From Geobacillus zalihae NBRC 101842 (lineage in GTDB: Bacteria; Bacillota; Bacilli; Bacillales; Anoxybacillaceae): 37,105 nt of DNA. Location of the stretch: positions 1 to 37,105 of the forward strand of contig NZ_BCPV01000039.1 in the NCBI RefSeq assembly GCF_001544135.1. Reading direction: 5' to 3'. A program made the translations under genes and the position numbers. Shown here piece by piece: positions 14,336-27,239 of this stretch; the stretch's first letter is position 1; every line of letters starts with the position of its first letter. The notes under the pieces are model-generated. The model was given only the letters and a program-made list of their open reading frames with translations. It was not told where the DNA came from and made no database searches.

Positions 14336-15166
14336 ATGGCGATCAAAAAGTACAAACCGACATCGAACGGCCGTCGCGGCATGACGGTGCTTGATTTCTC
14401 GGAAATTACGACGGATCAGCCGGAAAAATCGCTGCTTGCTCCGTTAAAGAAAAAGGCGGGCCGCAACAATCAAGGGAAAATTACGGTGCGCCATCAAGGC
14501 GGCGGCCATAAACGCCAATATCGGATTATCGACTTTAAACGCGACAAAGACGGAATTCCAGGACGCGTTGCTACGATTGAATACGATCCGAACCGTTCTG
14601 CCAATATCGCGCTTATCAACTATGCAGACGGTGAAAAACGCTACATTATCGCGCCGAAAAACTTGAAAGTCGGCATGGAAATCATGTCCGGTCCGGATGC
14701 GGACATTAAAATCGGCAATGCGCTTCCGCTTGAGAACATCCCAGTCGGTACGCTCGTCCACAACATTGAGCTGAAACCGGGCCGCGGCGGACAATTGGTG
14801 CGTGCAGCTGGTACGTCGGCGCAAGTGCTTGGGAAAGAAGGAAAATACGTCATCGTTCGTTTGGCTTCCGGCGAAGTGCGCATGATTTTAGGCAAATGCC
14901 GTGCAACGGTTGGTGAAGTCGGCAACGAGCAACACGAACTTGTCAACATCGGGAAAGCAGGACGCGCCCGCTGGTTGGGAATTCGCCCGACAGTTCGCGG
15001 TTCGGTTATGAACCCGGTTGACCATCCGCACGGCGGTGGTGAAGGGAAAGCGCCAATCGGACGCAAATCGCCGATGACACCATGGGGCAAACCGACGCTT
15101 GGATACAAAACACGCAAAAAGAAAAACAAATCGGATAAATTCATCATCCGTCGCCGCAAGAAATAA
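14336..15166 (+). CDS. rplB: 50S ribosomal protein L2
   Basis: L2, 276 residues, needed for subunit joining and peptidyl transferase assembly. The conserved [14 protein letters not shown] segment is present, with its key histidine at position 230 (E. coli His229 counterpart). The N-terminal RNA-binding part shows [12 protein letters not shown]. The ATG at 14336 follows GAAGGAGGGA. The lysine-rich C-terminus KFIIRRRKK is typical. Confidence 0.98.
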   Translation: MAIKKYKPTSNGRRGMTVLDFSEITTDQPEKSLLAPLKKKAGRNNQGKITVRHQGGGHKRQYRIIDFKRDKDGIPGRVATIEYDPNRSANIALINYADGEKRYIIAPKNLKVGMEIMSGPDADIKIGNALPLENIPVGTLVHNIELKPGRGGQLVRAAGTSAQVLGKEGKYVIVRLASGEVRMILGKCRATVGEVGNEQHELVNIGKAGRARWLGIRPTVRGSVMNPVDHPHGGGEGKAPIGRKSPMTPWGKPTLGYKTRKKKNKSDKFIIRRRKK

Positions 15167-15199
15167 TGAACGAGCGCAATTCAGAAGGGAGGTTCACTT

Positions 15200-15478
15200 A
15201 TGGGTCGCAGCTTGAAAAAAGGTCCGTTTTGCGATGAGCATTTGATGAAAAAAATCGAAAAACTGAATGCAACAGGGCAAAAACAAGTGATCAAAACGTG
15301 GTCTCGCCGTTCGACGATCTTCCCGCAGTTTGTCGGGCATACGATCGCGGTGTACGATGGCCGCAAACATGTTCCGGTCTACATCACGGAAGACATGGTC
15401 GGGCACAAACTCGGCGAATTTGCGCCGACGCGCACGTTCCGCGGCCATGCTGGCGATGACAAGAAAACGAAACGGTAA
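15200..15478 (+). CDS. rpsS: 30S ribosomal protein S19
   Basis: S19 of the 30S head, forming a complex with S13 near the A site; 92 residues. It begins [19 protein letters not shown] and contains [17 protein letters not shown] and the C-terminal [14 protein letters not shown] segment. The ATG at 15200 follows AGAAGGGAGG. It lies 33 bases after rplB and 18 bases before rplV. Confidence 0.98.
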   Translation: MGRSLKKGPFCDEHLMKKIEKLNATGQKQVIKTWSRRSTIFPQFVGHTIAVYDGRKHVPVYITEDMVGHKLGEFAPTRTFRGHAGDDKKTKR

Positions 15479-15496
15479 TGAGAGGAGGTTCTAGAT

Positions 15497-15838
15497 ATGC
15501 AAGCTAAAGCTGTTGCAAGAACCGTTCGCATCGCTCCTCGTAAAGCGCGCTTAGTCATTGACTTGATTCGCGGGAAAGAAGTGGGCGAAGCGTTCGCTAT
15601 TTTGCGCCATACACCAAAAGCAGCTTCCCCGATCATTGAGAAAGTGTTGAAATCAGCAGTTGCCAACGCTGAACACAACTATGACATGGACGTCAACAAC
15701 TTGGTCATTACTCAAGCGTATGTCGACGAAGGCCCGACGCTGAAACGGTTCCGTCCGCGCGCCATGGGACGGGCAAGCGCCATTAACAAACGCACAAGCC
15801 ATATTACGATCGTCGTTTCAGAAAAGAAGGAGGGATAA
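15497..15838 (+). CDS. rplV: 50S ribosomal protein L22
   Basis: L22, 113 residues, whose beta-hairpin forms the tunnel constriction together with L4. The hairpin sequence [18 protein letters not shown] is complete, with no deletion of the kind linked to macrolide resistance. The N-terminal [18 protein letters not shown] is typical. ATG 15497 follows GAGAGGAGG; rpsC starts three bases after the stop. Confidence 0.98.
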   Translation: MQAKAVARTVRIAPRKARLVIDLIRGKEVGEAFAILRHTPKAASPIIEKVLKSAVANAEHNYDMDVNNLVITQAYVDEGPTLKRFRPRAMGRASAINKRTSHITIVVSEKKEG

Positions 15839-15841
15839 TCC

Positions 15842-16498
15842 GTGGGTCAAAAGGTCAACCCGATCGGTCTGCGCATCGGCATCATTCGTGACTGGGAATC
15901 GAGATGGTATGCGGAAAAAGACTATGCAGATCTGTTGCACGAAGACTTGAAAATCCGTGAATACATTAGCAAACGCCTGCAAGACGCGGCCGTCTCCCGC
16001 GTGGAGATTGAACGGGCAGCCAACCGGGTCAACGTAACGATCCATACCGCCAAACCGGGCATGGTCATCGGGAAAGGCGGTTCGGAAGTGGAAGCGCTCC
16101 GTAAAGCGCTCGCGCAATTGACCGGTAAACGCGTCCATATCAACATTGTAGAAATCAAAAAACCAGACTTGGATGCACGTCTTGTTGCTGAAAATATCGC
16201 TCGTCAGCTTGAAAACCGCGTATCGTTCCGCCGGGCGCAAAAACAAGCGATCCAACGTGCGATGCGCGCTGGGGCGAAAGGGATCAAAACGATGGTATCC
16301 GGCCGTTTGGGCGGGGCTGACATCGCTCGTTCGGAGCATTACAGCGAAGGGACGGTTCCACTCCATACGCTGCGCGCTGACATTGACTATGGAACGGCAG
16401 AAGCCGATACGACGTACGGAAAAATCGGCGTGAAAGTATGGATTTATCGTGGAGAAGTCCTTCCGACCAAGAAAAAAGCTGAGGAAGGAGGAAAATAA
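15842..16498 (+). CDS. rpsC: 30S ribosomal protein S3
   Basis: S3 at the mRNA entry channel, with helicase activity shared with S4 and S5; 218 residues. The KH domain motif [12 protein letters not shown] is clear, and the C-terminal domain carries [12 protein letters not shown]. The start codon is GTG at 15842, giving [13 protein letters not shown], with the ribosome binding site AAGGAGGG inside the rplV 3' end. rplP starts two bases after the stop. Confidence 0.98.
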   Translation: MGQKVNPIGLRIGIIRDWESRWYAEKDYADLLHEDLKIREYISKRLQDAAVSRVEIERAANRVNVTIHTAKPGMVIGKGGSEVEALRKALAQLTGKRVHINIVEIKKPDLDARLVAENIARQLENRVSFRRAQKQAIQRAMRAGAKGIKTMVSGRLGGADIARSEHYSEGTVPLHTLRADIDYGTAEADTTYGKIGVKVWIYRGEVLPTKKKAEEGGK

Positions 16499-16500
16499 TC

Positions 16501-16926
16501 ATGTTAATGCCAAAACGCGTCAAATATCGCCGTGAACATCGCGGACGGATGAAAGGCCGGGCGAAAGGCGGCACGGAAGTTCATTTCGGTGAATTTGGGT
16601 TGCAAGCATTAGAATCAGCTTGGATTACGAACCGGCAAATCGAAGCAGCCCGTCGGGCGATGACCCGTTACATGAGACGGGGCGGGAAAGTATGGATCCG
16701 CATTTTCCCTTCCAAACCGTATACGGCAAAACCGCTTGAAGTGCGGATGGGTTCTGGTAAAGGGGCGCCGGAAGGCTGGGTCGCCGTTGTCAAACCAGGC
16801 AAAGTGATGTTTGAAGTGGGCGGTGTTTCTGAGGAAGTGGCACGTGAAGCATTGCGTCTCGCTTCTCACAAACTTCCGATCAAATGCAAATTTGTAAAAC
16901 GTGAAGAAACTGGTGGTGAAGCGTAA
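16501..16926 (+). CDS. rplP: 50S ribosomal protein L16
   Basis: L16, 141 residues, contacting A-site tRNA and the central protuberance. The start ATG 16501 gives [15 protein letters not shown], aligned with Bacillus [15 protein letters not shown]; the internal ATG two codons on is less likely. The conserved [16 protein letters not shown] and [15 protein letters not shown] segments are present, the latter including the arginine-hydroxylation neighbourhood known in E. coli. The stop overlaps the rpmC start by one base. Confidence 0.97.
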   Translation: MLMPKRVKYRREHRGRMKGRAKGGTEVHFGEFGLQALESAWITNRQIEAARRAMTRYMRRGGKVWIRIFPSKPYTAKPLEVRMGSGKGAPEGWVAVVKPGKVMFEVGGVSEEVAREALRLASHKLPIKCKFVKREETGGEA

Positions 16927-17126
16927 TGAAAGCGAAAGAAATCCGTGAGTTGACCACTGCCGAGATCGAACAAAAAATTAAAGCGTTGAAGGAAGAATTG
17001 TTCAACCTTCGCTTCCAACTGGCCACAGGTCAATTGGAAAACACGGCGCGCATCCGCCAAGTGCGCAAAGACATCGCCCGCATGAAAACGATTATTCGCG
17101 AACGCGAGCTCGCTGCCAATAAATAA
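16926..17126 (+). CDS. rpmC: 50S ribosomal protein L29
   Basis: L29, a 66-residue two-helix protein beside L23 at the tunnel exit. It reads [18 protein letters not shown] then [19 protein letters not shown], the family signature. Its ATG shares a base with the rplP stop codon. rpsQ follows after 24 bases. Confidence 0.97.
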   Translation: MKAKEIRELTTAEIEQKIKALKEELFNLRFQLATGQLENTARIRQVRKDIARMKTIIRERELAANK

Positions 17127-17150
17127 TGTGTTTGAGAGGAGGTTTGTGGA

Positions 17151-17414
17151 ATGAGCCAACGCAATCAACGCAAAGTGTACGTCGGGCGGGTTGTATCGGA
17201 CAAAATGGACAAAACGATCACCGTGTTGGTCGAAACGTACAAAAAACATCCGCTGTACGGCAAACGCGTGAAATATTCGAAAAAATATAAGGCGCATGAT
17301 GAACATAACATCGCGAAAGTCGGCGATATCGTGAAAATTATGGAAACTCGCCCGCTGTCGGCCACAAAACGCTTCCGCTTAGTGGAAGTCATCGAAAAAG
17401 CGGTTGTTCTGTAA
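17151..17414 (+). CDS. rpsQ: 30S ribosomal protein S17
   Basis: S17, a primary 16S-binding protein with an OB fold; 87 residues. It begins [20 protein letters not shown] and carries the conserved [13 protein letters not shown] and [15 protein letters not shown] segments. ATG 17151 follows GAGAGGAGG. A 49-base gap leads to rplN. Confidence 0.98.
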   Translation: MSQRNQRKVYVGRVVSDKMDKTITVLVETYKKHPLYGKRVKYSKKYKAHDEHNIAKVGDIVKIMETRPLSATKRFRLVEVIEKAVVL

Positions 17415-17463
17415 TCGTTCTTCACTTAGTTCGGAGAGATAATTCCGAAAGGAGGTTTCGTCG

Positions 17464-17832
17464 ATGATTCAACAAGAATCTCGCTTGAAAGTAGCTGATA
17501 ACTCTGGTGCACGCGAAGTGCTTGTCATTAAAGTGCTCGGAGGCTCGGGTCGCCGCTATGCGAACATCGGCGACGTCGTTGTGGCGACGGTCAAAGATGC
17601 GACACCAGGTGGCGTTGTTAAAAAAGGTCAAGTCGTGAAAGCAGTTGTTGTTCGTACGAAACGCGGGGTGCGCCGTCCGGACGGTTCGTACATCCGCTTT
17701 GACGAAAACGCCTGCGTCATCATCCGCGATGACAAAAGCCCGCGCGGCACGCGGATTTTCGGACCGGTTGCCCGTGAATTGCGCGATAAAGACTTCATGA
17801 AAATCATTTCTTTAGCTCCGGAAGTTATTTAA
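17464..17832 (+). CDS. rplN: 50S ribosomal protein L14
   Basis: L14, 122 residues, forming intersubunit bridges and the binding platform of the silencing factor RsfS. It begins [19 protein letters not shown]; the basic segment [20 protein letters not shown] and the C-terminal [12 protein letters not shown] are typical. ATG 17464 follows GAAAGGAGG. In B. subtilis this gene begins the spc part of the cluster; no clear promoter was seen in the gap here. Confidence 0.98.
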
Positions 17833-17868
17833 TGGAACGGAACAGCGTTTCAAGGAGGTGCGAATGCG

Positions 17869-18180
17869 ATGCATGTAAAAAAAGGCGATAAAGTGCAAGT
17901 AATCTCCGGCAAAGACAAAGGCAAGCAAGGCGTCATTCTGGCGGCGTTTCCGAAGAAAAACCGCGTCATCGTCGAGGGCGTCAATATTGTGAAAAAGCAT
18001 GCGAAACCGTCGCAAGCGAACCCGCAAGGCGGCATCATTGAGAAGGAAGCGCCGATCCATGTTTCGAAAGTCATGCCGCTCGACCCGAAAACGGGTGAAC
18101 CGACGCGCATCGGCTACAAAATGGTCGATGGCAAAAAAGTGCGCTATGCGAAAAAATCCGGCGAGATTTTGGATAAATAA
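17869..18180 (+). CDS. rplX: 50S ribosomal protein L24
   Basis: L24, an assembly initiator with a KOW domain; 103 residues, the Bacillus length. The KOW segment [19 protein letters not shown] opens the protein. The start ATG 17869 (MHVKKGDKV) lies 10 bases after AAGGAGG (17852-17858). A second ATG at 17864, closer to the ribosome binding site, opens only a four-codon frame that overlaps the real start. Confidence 0.97.
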   Translation: MHVKKGDKVQVISGKDKGKQGVILAAFPKKNRVIVEGVNIVKKHAKPSQANPQGGIIEKEAPIHVSKVMPLDPKTGEPTRIGYKMVDGKKVRYAKKSGEILDK

Positions 18181-18186
18181 CCGTGA

Positions 18187-18747
<561 letters not shown>

Positions 18748-18776
18748 TGATCCCATAACGCAAGGGAGGCGAAATC

Positions 18777-18962
18777 GTGGCTAAAAAATCGATGATCGCG
18801 AAACAAAAACGGACGCCGAAGTTTAAAGTGAGAGCGTACACCCGTTGCGAGCGCTGCGGCCGCCCGCACTCGGTCTATCGCAAATTCAAATTGTGCCGTA
18901 TTTGTTTCCGTGAGCTCGCATACAAAGGTCAACTTCCAGGCATCAAAAAAGCCAGCTGGTAA
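18777..18962 (+). CDS. rpsN: 30S ribosomal protein S14, zinc-binding (type Z)
   Basis: A 61-residue S14 of the zinc-binding type, with cysteines C24, C27, C40 and C43 forming the ribbon (TRCERCGRP and [10 protein letters not shown]). The start codon is GTG at 18777, giving [16 protein letters not shown], behind AAGGGAGG. Many Bacillales carry a second zinc-free S14 elsewhere for zinc starvation; it is not in this window. Confidence 0.97.
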   Translation: MAKKSMIAKQKRTPKFKVRAYTRCERCGRPHSVYRKFKLCRICFRELAYKGQLPGIKKASW

Positions 18963-18995
18963 TCAACCCATTGATTGGGAAGGAGGTAAAACATA

Positions 18996-19394
18996 ATGGT
19001 GATGACAGATCCAATTGCTGATATGCTGACTCGCATCCGCAATGCGAATATGGTGCGTCACGAAAAGCTCGAAGTCCCGGCTTCGAAAATCAAGCGGGAA
19101 ATCGCGGAAATTTTAAAGCGCGAAGGGTTTATTCGTGATTATGAATATATCGAAGACAACAAACAAGGCATTCTCCGCATCTTCTTGAAATACGGTCCGA
19201 ACAACGAACGTGTCATTACCGGGCTGAAACGCATCAGCAAACCGGGGTTGCGCGTTTACGTCAAAGCCCATGAAGTGCCGCGCGTCCTGAACGGCTTAGG
19301 GATCGCGATTCTTTCGACATCGCAGGGCATCTTAACAGACAAAGAAGCACGGCAAAAAGGCACGGGCGGCGAAGTAATCGCCTACGTTTGGTAA
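18996..19394 (+). CDS. rpsH: 30S ribosomal protein S8
   Basis: S8, 132 residues, a central-domain 16S binder; in E. coli it represses the spc operon through an rplE-region site. It begins [17 protein letters not shown] and ends GGEVIAYVW, the near-invariant C-terminus. The conserved [13 protein letters not shown] is present. ATG 18996 follows GGAAGGAGG; a downstream ATG two codons on is less favoured by comparison with Bacillus. Confidence 0.97.
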   Translation: MVMTDPIADMLTRIRNANMVRHEKLEVPASKIKREIAEILKREGFIRDYEYIEDNKQGILRIFLKYGPNNERVITGLKRISKPGLRVYVKAHEVPRVLNGLGIAILSTSQGILTDKEARQKGTGGEVIAYVW

Positions 19395-19426
19395 TCTATC
19401 TGCTCAAGAATGGAGGTGTTTTTGAC

Positions 19427-19963
19427 ATGTCACGTGTCGGCAAAAAACCAATTGAAATTCCTGCCGGTGTCACCGTTACGGTCAACGGCAACACGGTTAC
19501 GGTCAAAGGGCCGAAAGGGGAGCTGACCCGCACGTTCCATCCAGATATGACGATCACGGTTGAGGGCAATGTCATCACGGTTACGCGTCCAAGCGATGAA
19601 AAACATCATCGCGCGCTCCATGGCACGACGCGCAGCTTGCTTGCCAACATGGTCGAAGGCGTTTCGAAAGGTTATGAAAAAGCGCTCGAACTCGTTGGTG
19701 TCGGGTACCGGGCGTCGAAACAAGGGAAAAAGCTTGTATTGAGCGTCGGTTATTCTCATCCGGTAGAAATTGAGCCGGAAGAAGGGCTTGAAATTGAAGT
19801 GCCATCCCAAACGAAAATCATCGTCAAAGGGGCAGACAAACAGCGCGTCGGCGAACTGGCCGCCAACATTCGCGCGGTTCGTCCGCCAGAGCCGTATAAA
19901 GGCAAAGGCATCCGCTACGAAGGTGAGCTTGTGCGCCTGAAAGAAGGCAAAACTGGTAAATAA
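19427..19963 (+). CDS. rplF: 50S ribosomal protein L6
   Basis: L6, near the sarcin-ricin loop and factor-binding site; 178 residues. The start is ATG 19427 ([15 protein letters not shown]) behind TGGAGG; a GTG at 19388 in the same frame lies inside rpsH and is rejected. Both repeated domains are visible, and the C-terminal [13 protein letters not shown] motif is intact. Confidence 0.98.
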   Translation: MSRVGKKPIEIPAGVTVTVNGNTVTVKGPKGELTRTFHPDMTITVEGNVITVTRPSDEKHHRALHGTTRSLLANMVEGVSKGYEKALELVGVGYRASKQGKKLVLSVGYSHPVEIEPEEGLEIEVPSQTKIIVKGADKQRVGELAANIRAVRPPEPYKGKGIRYEGELVRLKEGKTGK

Positions 19964-19996
19964 CGCGGCATAGCGAAGCGAAAGGAGTGACATTCG

Positions 19997-20359
19997 ATGA
20001 TCACGAAAGTGGACCGAAACGCGGTTCGGAAGAAAAGACACGCGCGCATCCGCAAAAAAATCTTCGGCACGGCTGAACGTCCGCGGTTGAGCGTGTTCCG
20101 TTCCAATAAACATATTTACGCGCAAATTATCGATGATACAAAATCGTCAACGATCGTCAGCGCCTCGACGTTGGACAAAGAGTTTGGCTTAGATTCGACG
20201 AACAACATTGAGGCAGCGAAAAAAGTCGGCGAACTTGTCGCCAAACGTGCGTTGGAAAAAGGCATTAAAAAAGTCGTGTTCGACCGTGGCGGGTATTTAT
20301 ATCACGGACGGGTAAAAGCATTGGCAGACGCCGCCCGCGAAGCCGGCTTGGAATTCTAA
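19997..20359 (+). CDS. rplR: 50S ribosomal protein L18
   Basis: L18, 120 residues, binds 5S rRNA together with L5. The basic N-terminus [15 protein letters not shown] and the segments [18 protein letters not shown] and [20 protein letters not shown] are family signatures. ATG 19997 follows GAAAGGAGTG. rpsE follows after 19 bases. Confidence 0.98.
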   Translation: MITKVDRNAVRKKRHARIRKKIFGTAERPRLSVFRSNKHIYAQIIDDTKSSTIVSASTLDKEFGLDSTNNIEAAKKVGELVAKRALEKGIKKVVFDRGGYLYHGRVKALADAAREAGLEF

Positions 20360-20378
20360 TTACAAAGGAGGGACAACG

Positions 20379-20879
20379 ATGCGTCGTATCGATCCAAACA
20401 AACTTGAATTGGAAGAGCGTGTAGTCGCGGTCAACCGTGTAGCAAAAGTCGTGAAAGGCGGACGTCGCCTGCGCTTTTCAGCTCTCGTCGTCGTCGGCGA
20501 TAAAAACGGCCATGTCGGATTTGGCACCGGAAAAGCACAAGAGGTTCCAGAAGCGATCCGCAAAGCCATTGAAGATGCGAAGAAAAACTTAATTGAAGTG
20601 CCGATCGTCGGCACAACGATTCCGCATGAAGTCATCGGCCATTTCGGTGCCGGGGAAATCATTTTGAAACCCGCTTCCGAAGGTACCGGGGTCATCGCTG
20701 GGGGTCCGGCGCGTGCTGTATTAGAGCTGGCGGGCATCAGCGACATCTTGTCGAAATCGATCGGTTCCAACACGCCAATCAACATGGTGCGCGCAACGTT
20801 TGATGGGCTGAAACAATTAAAACGCGCCGAAGACGTAGCGAGATTGCGCGGCAAAACAGTCGAGGAACTGTTAGGATAA
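20379..20879 (+). CDS. rpsE: 30S ribosomal protein S5
   Basis: S5, 166 residues, acting in mRNA unwinding and decoding accuracy. The N-terminal S5 domain has [20 protein letters not shown], which spans the spectinomycin-contact loop KGGR in wild-type form. The C-terminal domain shows [19 protein letters not shown] 20379 follows AAAGGAGG. rpmD follows after 13 bases. Confidence 0.98.
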   Translation: MRRIDPNKLELEERVVAVNRVAKVVKGGRRLRFSALVVVGDKNGHVGFGTGKAQEVPEAIRKAIEDAKKNLIEVPIVGTTIPHEVIGHFGAGEIILKPASEGTGVIAGGPARAVLELAGISDILSKSIGSNTPINMVRATFDGLKQLKRAEDVARLRGKTVEELLG

Positions 20880-20892
20880 GGAGGGAACGATC

Positions 20893-21081
20893 ATGGCAAA
20901 AAAACTGGCGATTACCCTCACGCGCAGCGTGATTGGCCGTCCGGAAGACCAACGCGTTACCGTCAGAACGCTCGGCCTGCGAAAAATGCACCAAACGGTC
21001 ATCCACAATGACAATCCTGCGATCCGCGGGATGATCAACAAAGTGGCCCACCTTGTCAAAGTCAAAGAAATTGAAGAATAA
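20893..21081 (+). CDS. rpmD: 50S ribosomal protein L30
   Basis: L30, 62 residues, the short bacterial form. It reads [19 protein letters not shown] then [18 protein letters not shown], the family pattern. ATG 20893 follows AAGGAGGGA directly after the rpsE stop. rplO follows after 24 bases. Confidence 0.97.
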   Translation: MAKKLAITLTRSVIGRPEDQRVTVRTLGLRKMHQTVIHNDNPAIRGMINKVAHLVKVKEIEE

Positions 21082-21105
21082 TGAATCATAAGGAGGTGCT
21101 TTGCC

Positions 21106-21545
21106 ATGAAACTTCATGAACTAAAACCAGCGCCGGGATCCCGAAAGAAAGCTGTGCGCGTCGGCCGCGGGATCGGTTCGGGCAACGGCAAAACGTCCGG
21201 CCGCGGTCAAAAAGGTCAAAATGCCCGCTCAGGTGGAGGAGTTCGTCTTGGGTTTGAAGGCGGTCAAACTCCGCTGTTCCGCCGTTTGCCGAAACGAGGA
21301 TTTACGAACATCAATCGGAAAGAGTATGCGGTTGTGAATCTGGAAAAACTGAATCGTTTTGAAGACGGAACGGAAGTGACGCCGGAATTGCTTCTTGAGA
21401 CGGGCGTCATCAGCAAGTTGAAATCGGGTGTGAAAATTTTGGGCAAAGGCCAAATCGAGAAAAAGCTGACGGTCAAAGCGCATAAGTTCTCGGCATCGGC
21501 GAAAGAGGCCATTGAGGCGGCTGGCGGTAAAACTGAGGTGATTTA

Positions 21546-21546
<1 letters not shown>
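21106..21546 (+). CDS. rplO: 50S ribosomal protein L15
   Basis: L15, 146 residues, a late assembly protein with a glycine- and basic-rich extended N-terminus ([20 protein letters not shown]). It begins [15 protein letters not shown] and has the C-terminal [19 protein letters not shown] 21106 follows AAGGAGGTG. Its stop codon overlaps the secY ATG by one base, coupling translocon synthesis to ribosomal proteins. Confidence 0.98.
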
Positions 21547-24299
<2,753 letters not shown>

Positions 24300-24394
24300 G
24301 TGGGAAGGGGTAAACGTCTTCTCGATCATCATGGATATCACGTTCGGTTTTGCGCAACACAATGTTACTCATTCGAAGGAGGGAGAGCCGCTCG

Positions 24395-24613
24395 ATGGCG
24401 AAAGATGATGTAATTGAAGTGGAAGGCACCGTCATCGAAACATTGCCAAATGCGATGTTTCGTGTAGAATTAGAAAATGGGCACACGGTGTTGGCTCATG
24501 TATCCGGCAAGATCCGCATGCATTTCATTCGCATTTTGCCTGGCGACCGGGTGACGGTGGAGCTGTCGCCGTATGATTTGACGCGTGGACGGATCACGTA
24601 TCGATATAAATAA
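24395..24613 (+). CDS. infA: Translation initiation factor IF-1
   Basis: IF-1, a 72-residue OB-fold protein that occupies the 30S A site during initiation. It reads [20 protein letters not shown] and contains [20 protein letters not shown] and the ending [14 protein letters not shown] 24395 follows GAAGGAGGGA. An in-frame non-ATG start at 24350 gives a non-conserved extension and is rejected. The B. subtilis order map-ybzG-infA is shortened here: no complete gene lies in the 95-base gap. Confidence 0.97.
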   Translation: MAKDDVIEVEGTVIETLPNAMFRVELENGHTVLAHVSGKIRMHFIRILPGDRVTVELSPYDLTRGRITYRYK

Positions 24614-24763
<150 letters not shown>

Positions 24764-24783
24764 TTTTCAAGGAGGTGTATCAT

Positions 24784-25149
24784 ATGGCACGCATTGCAGG
24801 TGTCGATATTCCGCGTGATAAACGGGTAGTCATTTCGTTAACATACATTTATGGGATCGGCAAACCGACAGCACAAAAAATCTTAAAAGAAGCTGGCGTA
24901 TCGGAAGACACACGCGTTCGCGACTTAACGGAAGAAGAGCTTGGCCGCATTCGTGAAATCGTCGGCCGCTTAAAAGTGGAAGGCGATTTGCGGCGTGAAG
25001 TATCGTTAAATATTAAACGGTTGATGGAGATCGGCTGCTATCGTGGTCTTCGCCATCGCCGCGGATTGCCGGTTCGCGGCCAAAACACGAAAAACAATGC
25101 CCGCACGCGCAAAGGTCCGCGCCGCACGGTAGCGAACAAGAAAAAATAA
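24784..25149 (+). CDS. rpsM: 30S ribosomal protein S13
   Basis: S13 of the 30S head, bridging to L5 and contacting P-site tRNA with its basic tail; 121 residues. The start ATG 24784 gives [15 protein letters not shown]; an ATG at 24775 overlaps the ribosome binding-site spacing and is rejected. The segments [15 protein letters not shown] and [18 protein letters not shown] are typical. rpsK follows after 25 bases. Confidence 0.98.
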   Translation: MARIAGVDIPRDKRVVISLTYIYGIGKPTAQKILKEAGVSEDTRVRDLTEEELGRIREIVGRLKVEGDLRREVSLNIKRLMEIGCYRGLRHRRGLPVRGQNTKNNARTRKGPRRTVANKKK

Positions 25150-25174
25150 TTACGCAAAGGAGGTCATTTGACGA

Positions 25175-25564
25175 ATGGCACGCAGAACAAACACTCGTAA
25201 ACGCCGGGTAAGAAAAAATATTGATACAGGCATCGCCCATATCCGTTCAACGTTCAACAACACGATCGTGACGATTACGGATGTTCATGGCAACGCCATT
25301 GCTTGGGCGAGCGCTGGTTCGCTGGGGTTTAAAGGTTCGCGCAAATCAACGCCGTTTGCGGCGCAAATGGCGGCTGAAGCAGCAGCGAAAGCGTCGATGG
25401 AGCATGGCATGAAAACGGTCGAAGTGAACGTCAAAGGTCCGGGGGCTGGCCGCGAGGCAGCGATCCGTGCATTGCAAGCAGCCGGGTTGGAAATTACGGC
25501 GATCAAAGACGTCACTCCAATCCCGCACAATGGATGCCGTCCGCCAAAACGTCGCCGCGTGTAA
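25175..25564 (+). CDS. rpsK: 30S ribosomal protein S11
   Basis: S11 of the platform near the E site; 129 residues. It shows [32 protein letters not shown] and the conserved ending [19 protein letters not shown] 25175 follows AAAGGAGGTC. A 150-base gap with a possible promoter separates it from rpoA. Confidence 0.98.
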   Translation: MARRTNTRKRRVRKNIDTGIAHIRSTFNNTIVTITDVHGNAIAWASAGSLGFKGSRKSTPFAAQMAAEAAAKASMEHGMKTVEVNVKGPGAGREAAIRALQAAGLEITAIKDVTPIPHNGCRPPKRRRV

Positions 25565-25580
25565 CGCCCCTGTATAGAAT

Positions 25581-25609
25581 TTGCACCATTGTCAATAATG
25601 GGATATGAT
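25581..25609 (+). promoter_or_regulatory. Possible internal promoter before rpoA
   Basis: TTGCAC (25581-25586), a 17-base spacer and TATGAT (25604-25609). The -10 is good and the -35 weak. It lies in the unusually long rpsK-rpoA gap and could raise alpha-subunit expression relative to upstream genes. Confidence 0.4.
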
Positions 25610-25714
25610 AAAGACCATGGCAGGCAAGCGTAAAGAGAGATTCATGGGGGAATGTTGTTAGGCGTGTACCGTTTGATCGGGGTCTCGACGTTTTGAAGGA
25701 GGGTATAATAATCG

Positions 25715-26659
25715 ATGATTGAAATTGAAAAGCCGAAAATTGAAACGGTCGAACTGAGCGAAGATGCCAAATATGGCAAATTCGTCGTCGAACCGCTTGA
25801 GCGTGGATATGGTACAACCTTAGGGAACTCCTTGCGTCGTATCCTATTGTCTTCACTCCCTGGTGCAGCTGTAACATCGGTGCAAATCGACGGCGTCTTG
25901 CATGAGTTTTCAACGATTGACGGCGTCGTTGAAGATGTGACAGCTATCATTTTGAATATCAAAAAACTAGCGTTGAAAATTTATTCAGACGAAGAGAAAA
26001 CGTTGGAGATTGATGTGCAGGGTGAAGGAGTTGTCACGGCTGCCGATATCACTCACGACAGCGATGTAGAAATTTTAAACCCGGACCTTCATATCGCGAC
26101 GCTGGCGGAAGGCGGCCGCCTGCGCATGCGCATGACCGCCAAGCGGGGGCGCGGATATGTTCCTGCTGAGGCGAATAAGCGCGAAGACCAGCCCATCGGC
26201 GTCATTCCGATCGATTCCATTTATACGCCGGTCTCCCGAGTTTCCTATCAAGTCGAGAATACAAGGGTCGGCCAAGTGACGGACTATGACAAGCTGACCA
26301 TTGATGTGTGGACGGATGGAAGCATCGGGCCGAAAGAGGCCATTTCCCTTGGAGCGAAAATTTTAACGGAGCACCTGAACATTTTTGTCGGCTTGACGGA
26401 TGAGGCGCAAAATGCGGAGATCATGGTGGAGAAAGAGGATGATCAAAAAGAAAAAGTGCTCGAAATGACGATCGAGGAACTCGATCTTTCGGTTCGTTCC
26501 TACAATTGCTTGAAGCGAGCCGGCATCAACACTGTTCAAGAACTGACGCAAAAAACGGAAGAAGATATGATGAAAGTGCGCAACCTCGGCCGCAAGTCGC
26601 TTGAGGAAGTGAAAGCGAAACTGGCTGAGCTTGGCCTCAGCCTGCGCAAAGACGACTAA
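25715..26659 (+). CDS. rpoA: RNA polymerase alpha subunit
   Basis: Alpha subunit; its N-terminal domain dimerizes and nucleates polymerase assembly and its C-terminal domain binds UP elements and activators. Length 314, as in Bacillus. The N-terminal domain has [20 protein letters not shown]. After an acidic linker ([13 protein letters not shown]) the C-terminal domain follows with the helix-hairpin-helix [19 protein letters not shown] and [14 protein letters not shown] 25715 follows GAAGGAGGG. A short GC hairpin follows the stop. Confidence 0.98.
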   Translation: MIEIEKPKIETVELSEDAKYGKFVVEPLERGYGTTLGNSLRRILLSSLPGAAVTSVQIDGVLHEFSTIDGVVEDVTAIILNIKKLALKIYSDEEKTLEIDVQGEGVVTAADITHDSDVEILNPDLHIATLAEGGRLRMRMTAKRGRGYVPAEANKREDQPIGVIPIDSIYTPVSRVSYQVENTRVGQVTDYDKLTIDVWTDGSIGPKEAISLGAKILTEHLNIFVGLTDEAQNAEIMVEKEDDQKEKVLEMTIEELDLSVRSYNCLKRAGINTVQELTQKTEEDMMKVRNLGRKSLEEVKAKLAELGLSLRKDD

Positions 26660-26660
26660 G

Positions 26661-26678
26661 TGCCGGCCTCCGCCGGCA
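26661..26678 (+). other. Short GC hairpin between rpoA and rplQ
   Basis: TGCCGGC (26661-26667) and GCCGGCA (26672-26678) pair around CTCC, immediately after the rpoA stop. There is no T-run, so it may only affect mRNA stability. Confidence 0.4.
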
Positions 26679-26759
26679 AGCCGGAAACACACTTTCACCA
26701 TATCGCTTTGATGATGACCACCATGAGGAACACATCACTTTAAAAGGGAGGGACATTTG

Positions 26760-27122
26760 ATGTCGTACAGAAAATTAGGACGCACGACTTCGCAACGAAA
26801 AGCACTGCTTCGCGACTTGGCAACAGACTTAATCATCAACGAACGCATTGAAACGACGGAAGCGCGGGCGAAAGAACTGCGCTCGGTCATGGAAAAAATG
26901 ATTACGCTCGGCAAACGCGGCGATTTGCATGCCCGCCGCCAAGCAGCGGCATTCATCCGCAAGGAGGTCGCCAACAGCGAAACCGGCCAGGATGCGTTGC
27001 AAAAGCTGTTCAGCGACATTGCGCCGCGCTACCAAGATCGCCAAGGCGGCTATACGCGCATTATGAAACTTGGTCCTCGCCGCGGTGACGGGGCGCCGAT
27101 GGTCATTATTGAACTCGTGTAA
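26760..27122 (+). CDS. rplQ: 50S ribosomal protein L17
   Basis: L17, 120 residues. The start is ATG 26760 ([20 protein letters not shown]); the TTG just before it is rejected by family comparison. The ending [19 protein letters not shown] is near-invariant. GGGAGGG lies upstream with good spacing. It is the last gene of the S10-spc-alpha supercluster and is followed by an intrinsic terminator. Confidence 0.98.
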   Translation: MSYRKLGRTTSQRKALLRDLATDLIINERIETTEARAKELRSVMEKMITLGKRGDLHARRQAAAFIRKEVANSETGQDALQKLFSDIAPRYQDRQGGYTRIMKLGPRRGDGAPMVIIELV

Positions 27123-27137
27123 CGGTTTCATTTCAAC

Positions 27138-27182
27138 AAGGGCGAGACAGTTTCGTTTGAACTGGATCTATGCCCTTTTTTT
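27138..27182 (+). terminator. Terminator closing the S10-spc-alpha cluster
   Basis: AAGGGC (27138-27143) pairs with GCCCTT (27172-27177), with inner AGA/TCT and AGTT/AACT pairs, followed by a T-run to 27182. The stem is imperfect but the T-run is strong. Confidence 0.75.
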
Positions 27183-27239
27183 GTTTACCATCATTTAGCA
27201 GGCTGCGTTTGCAACGCGGCGAAGCAAGGGGAAACGATC

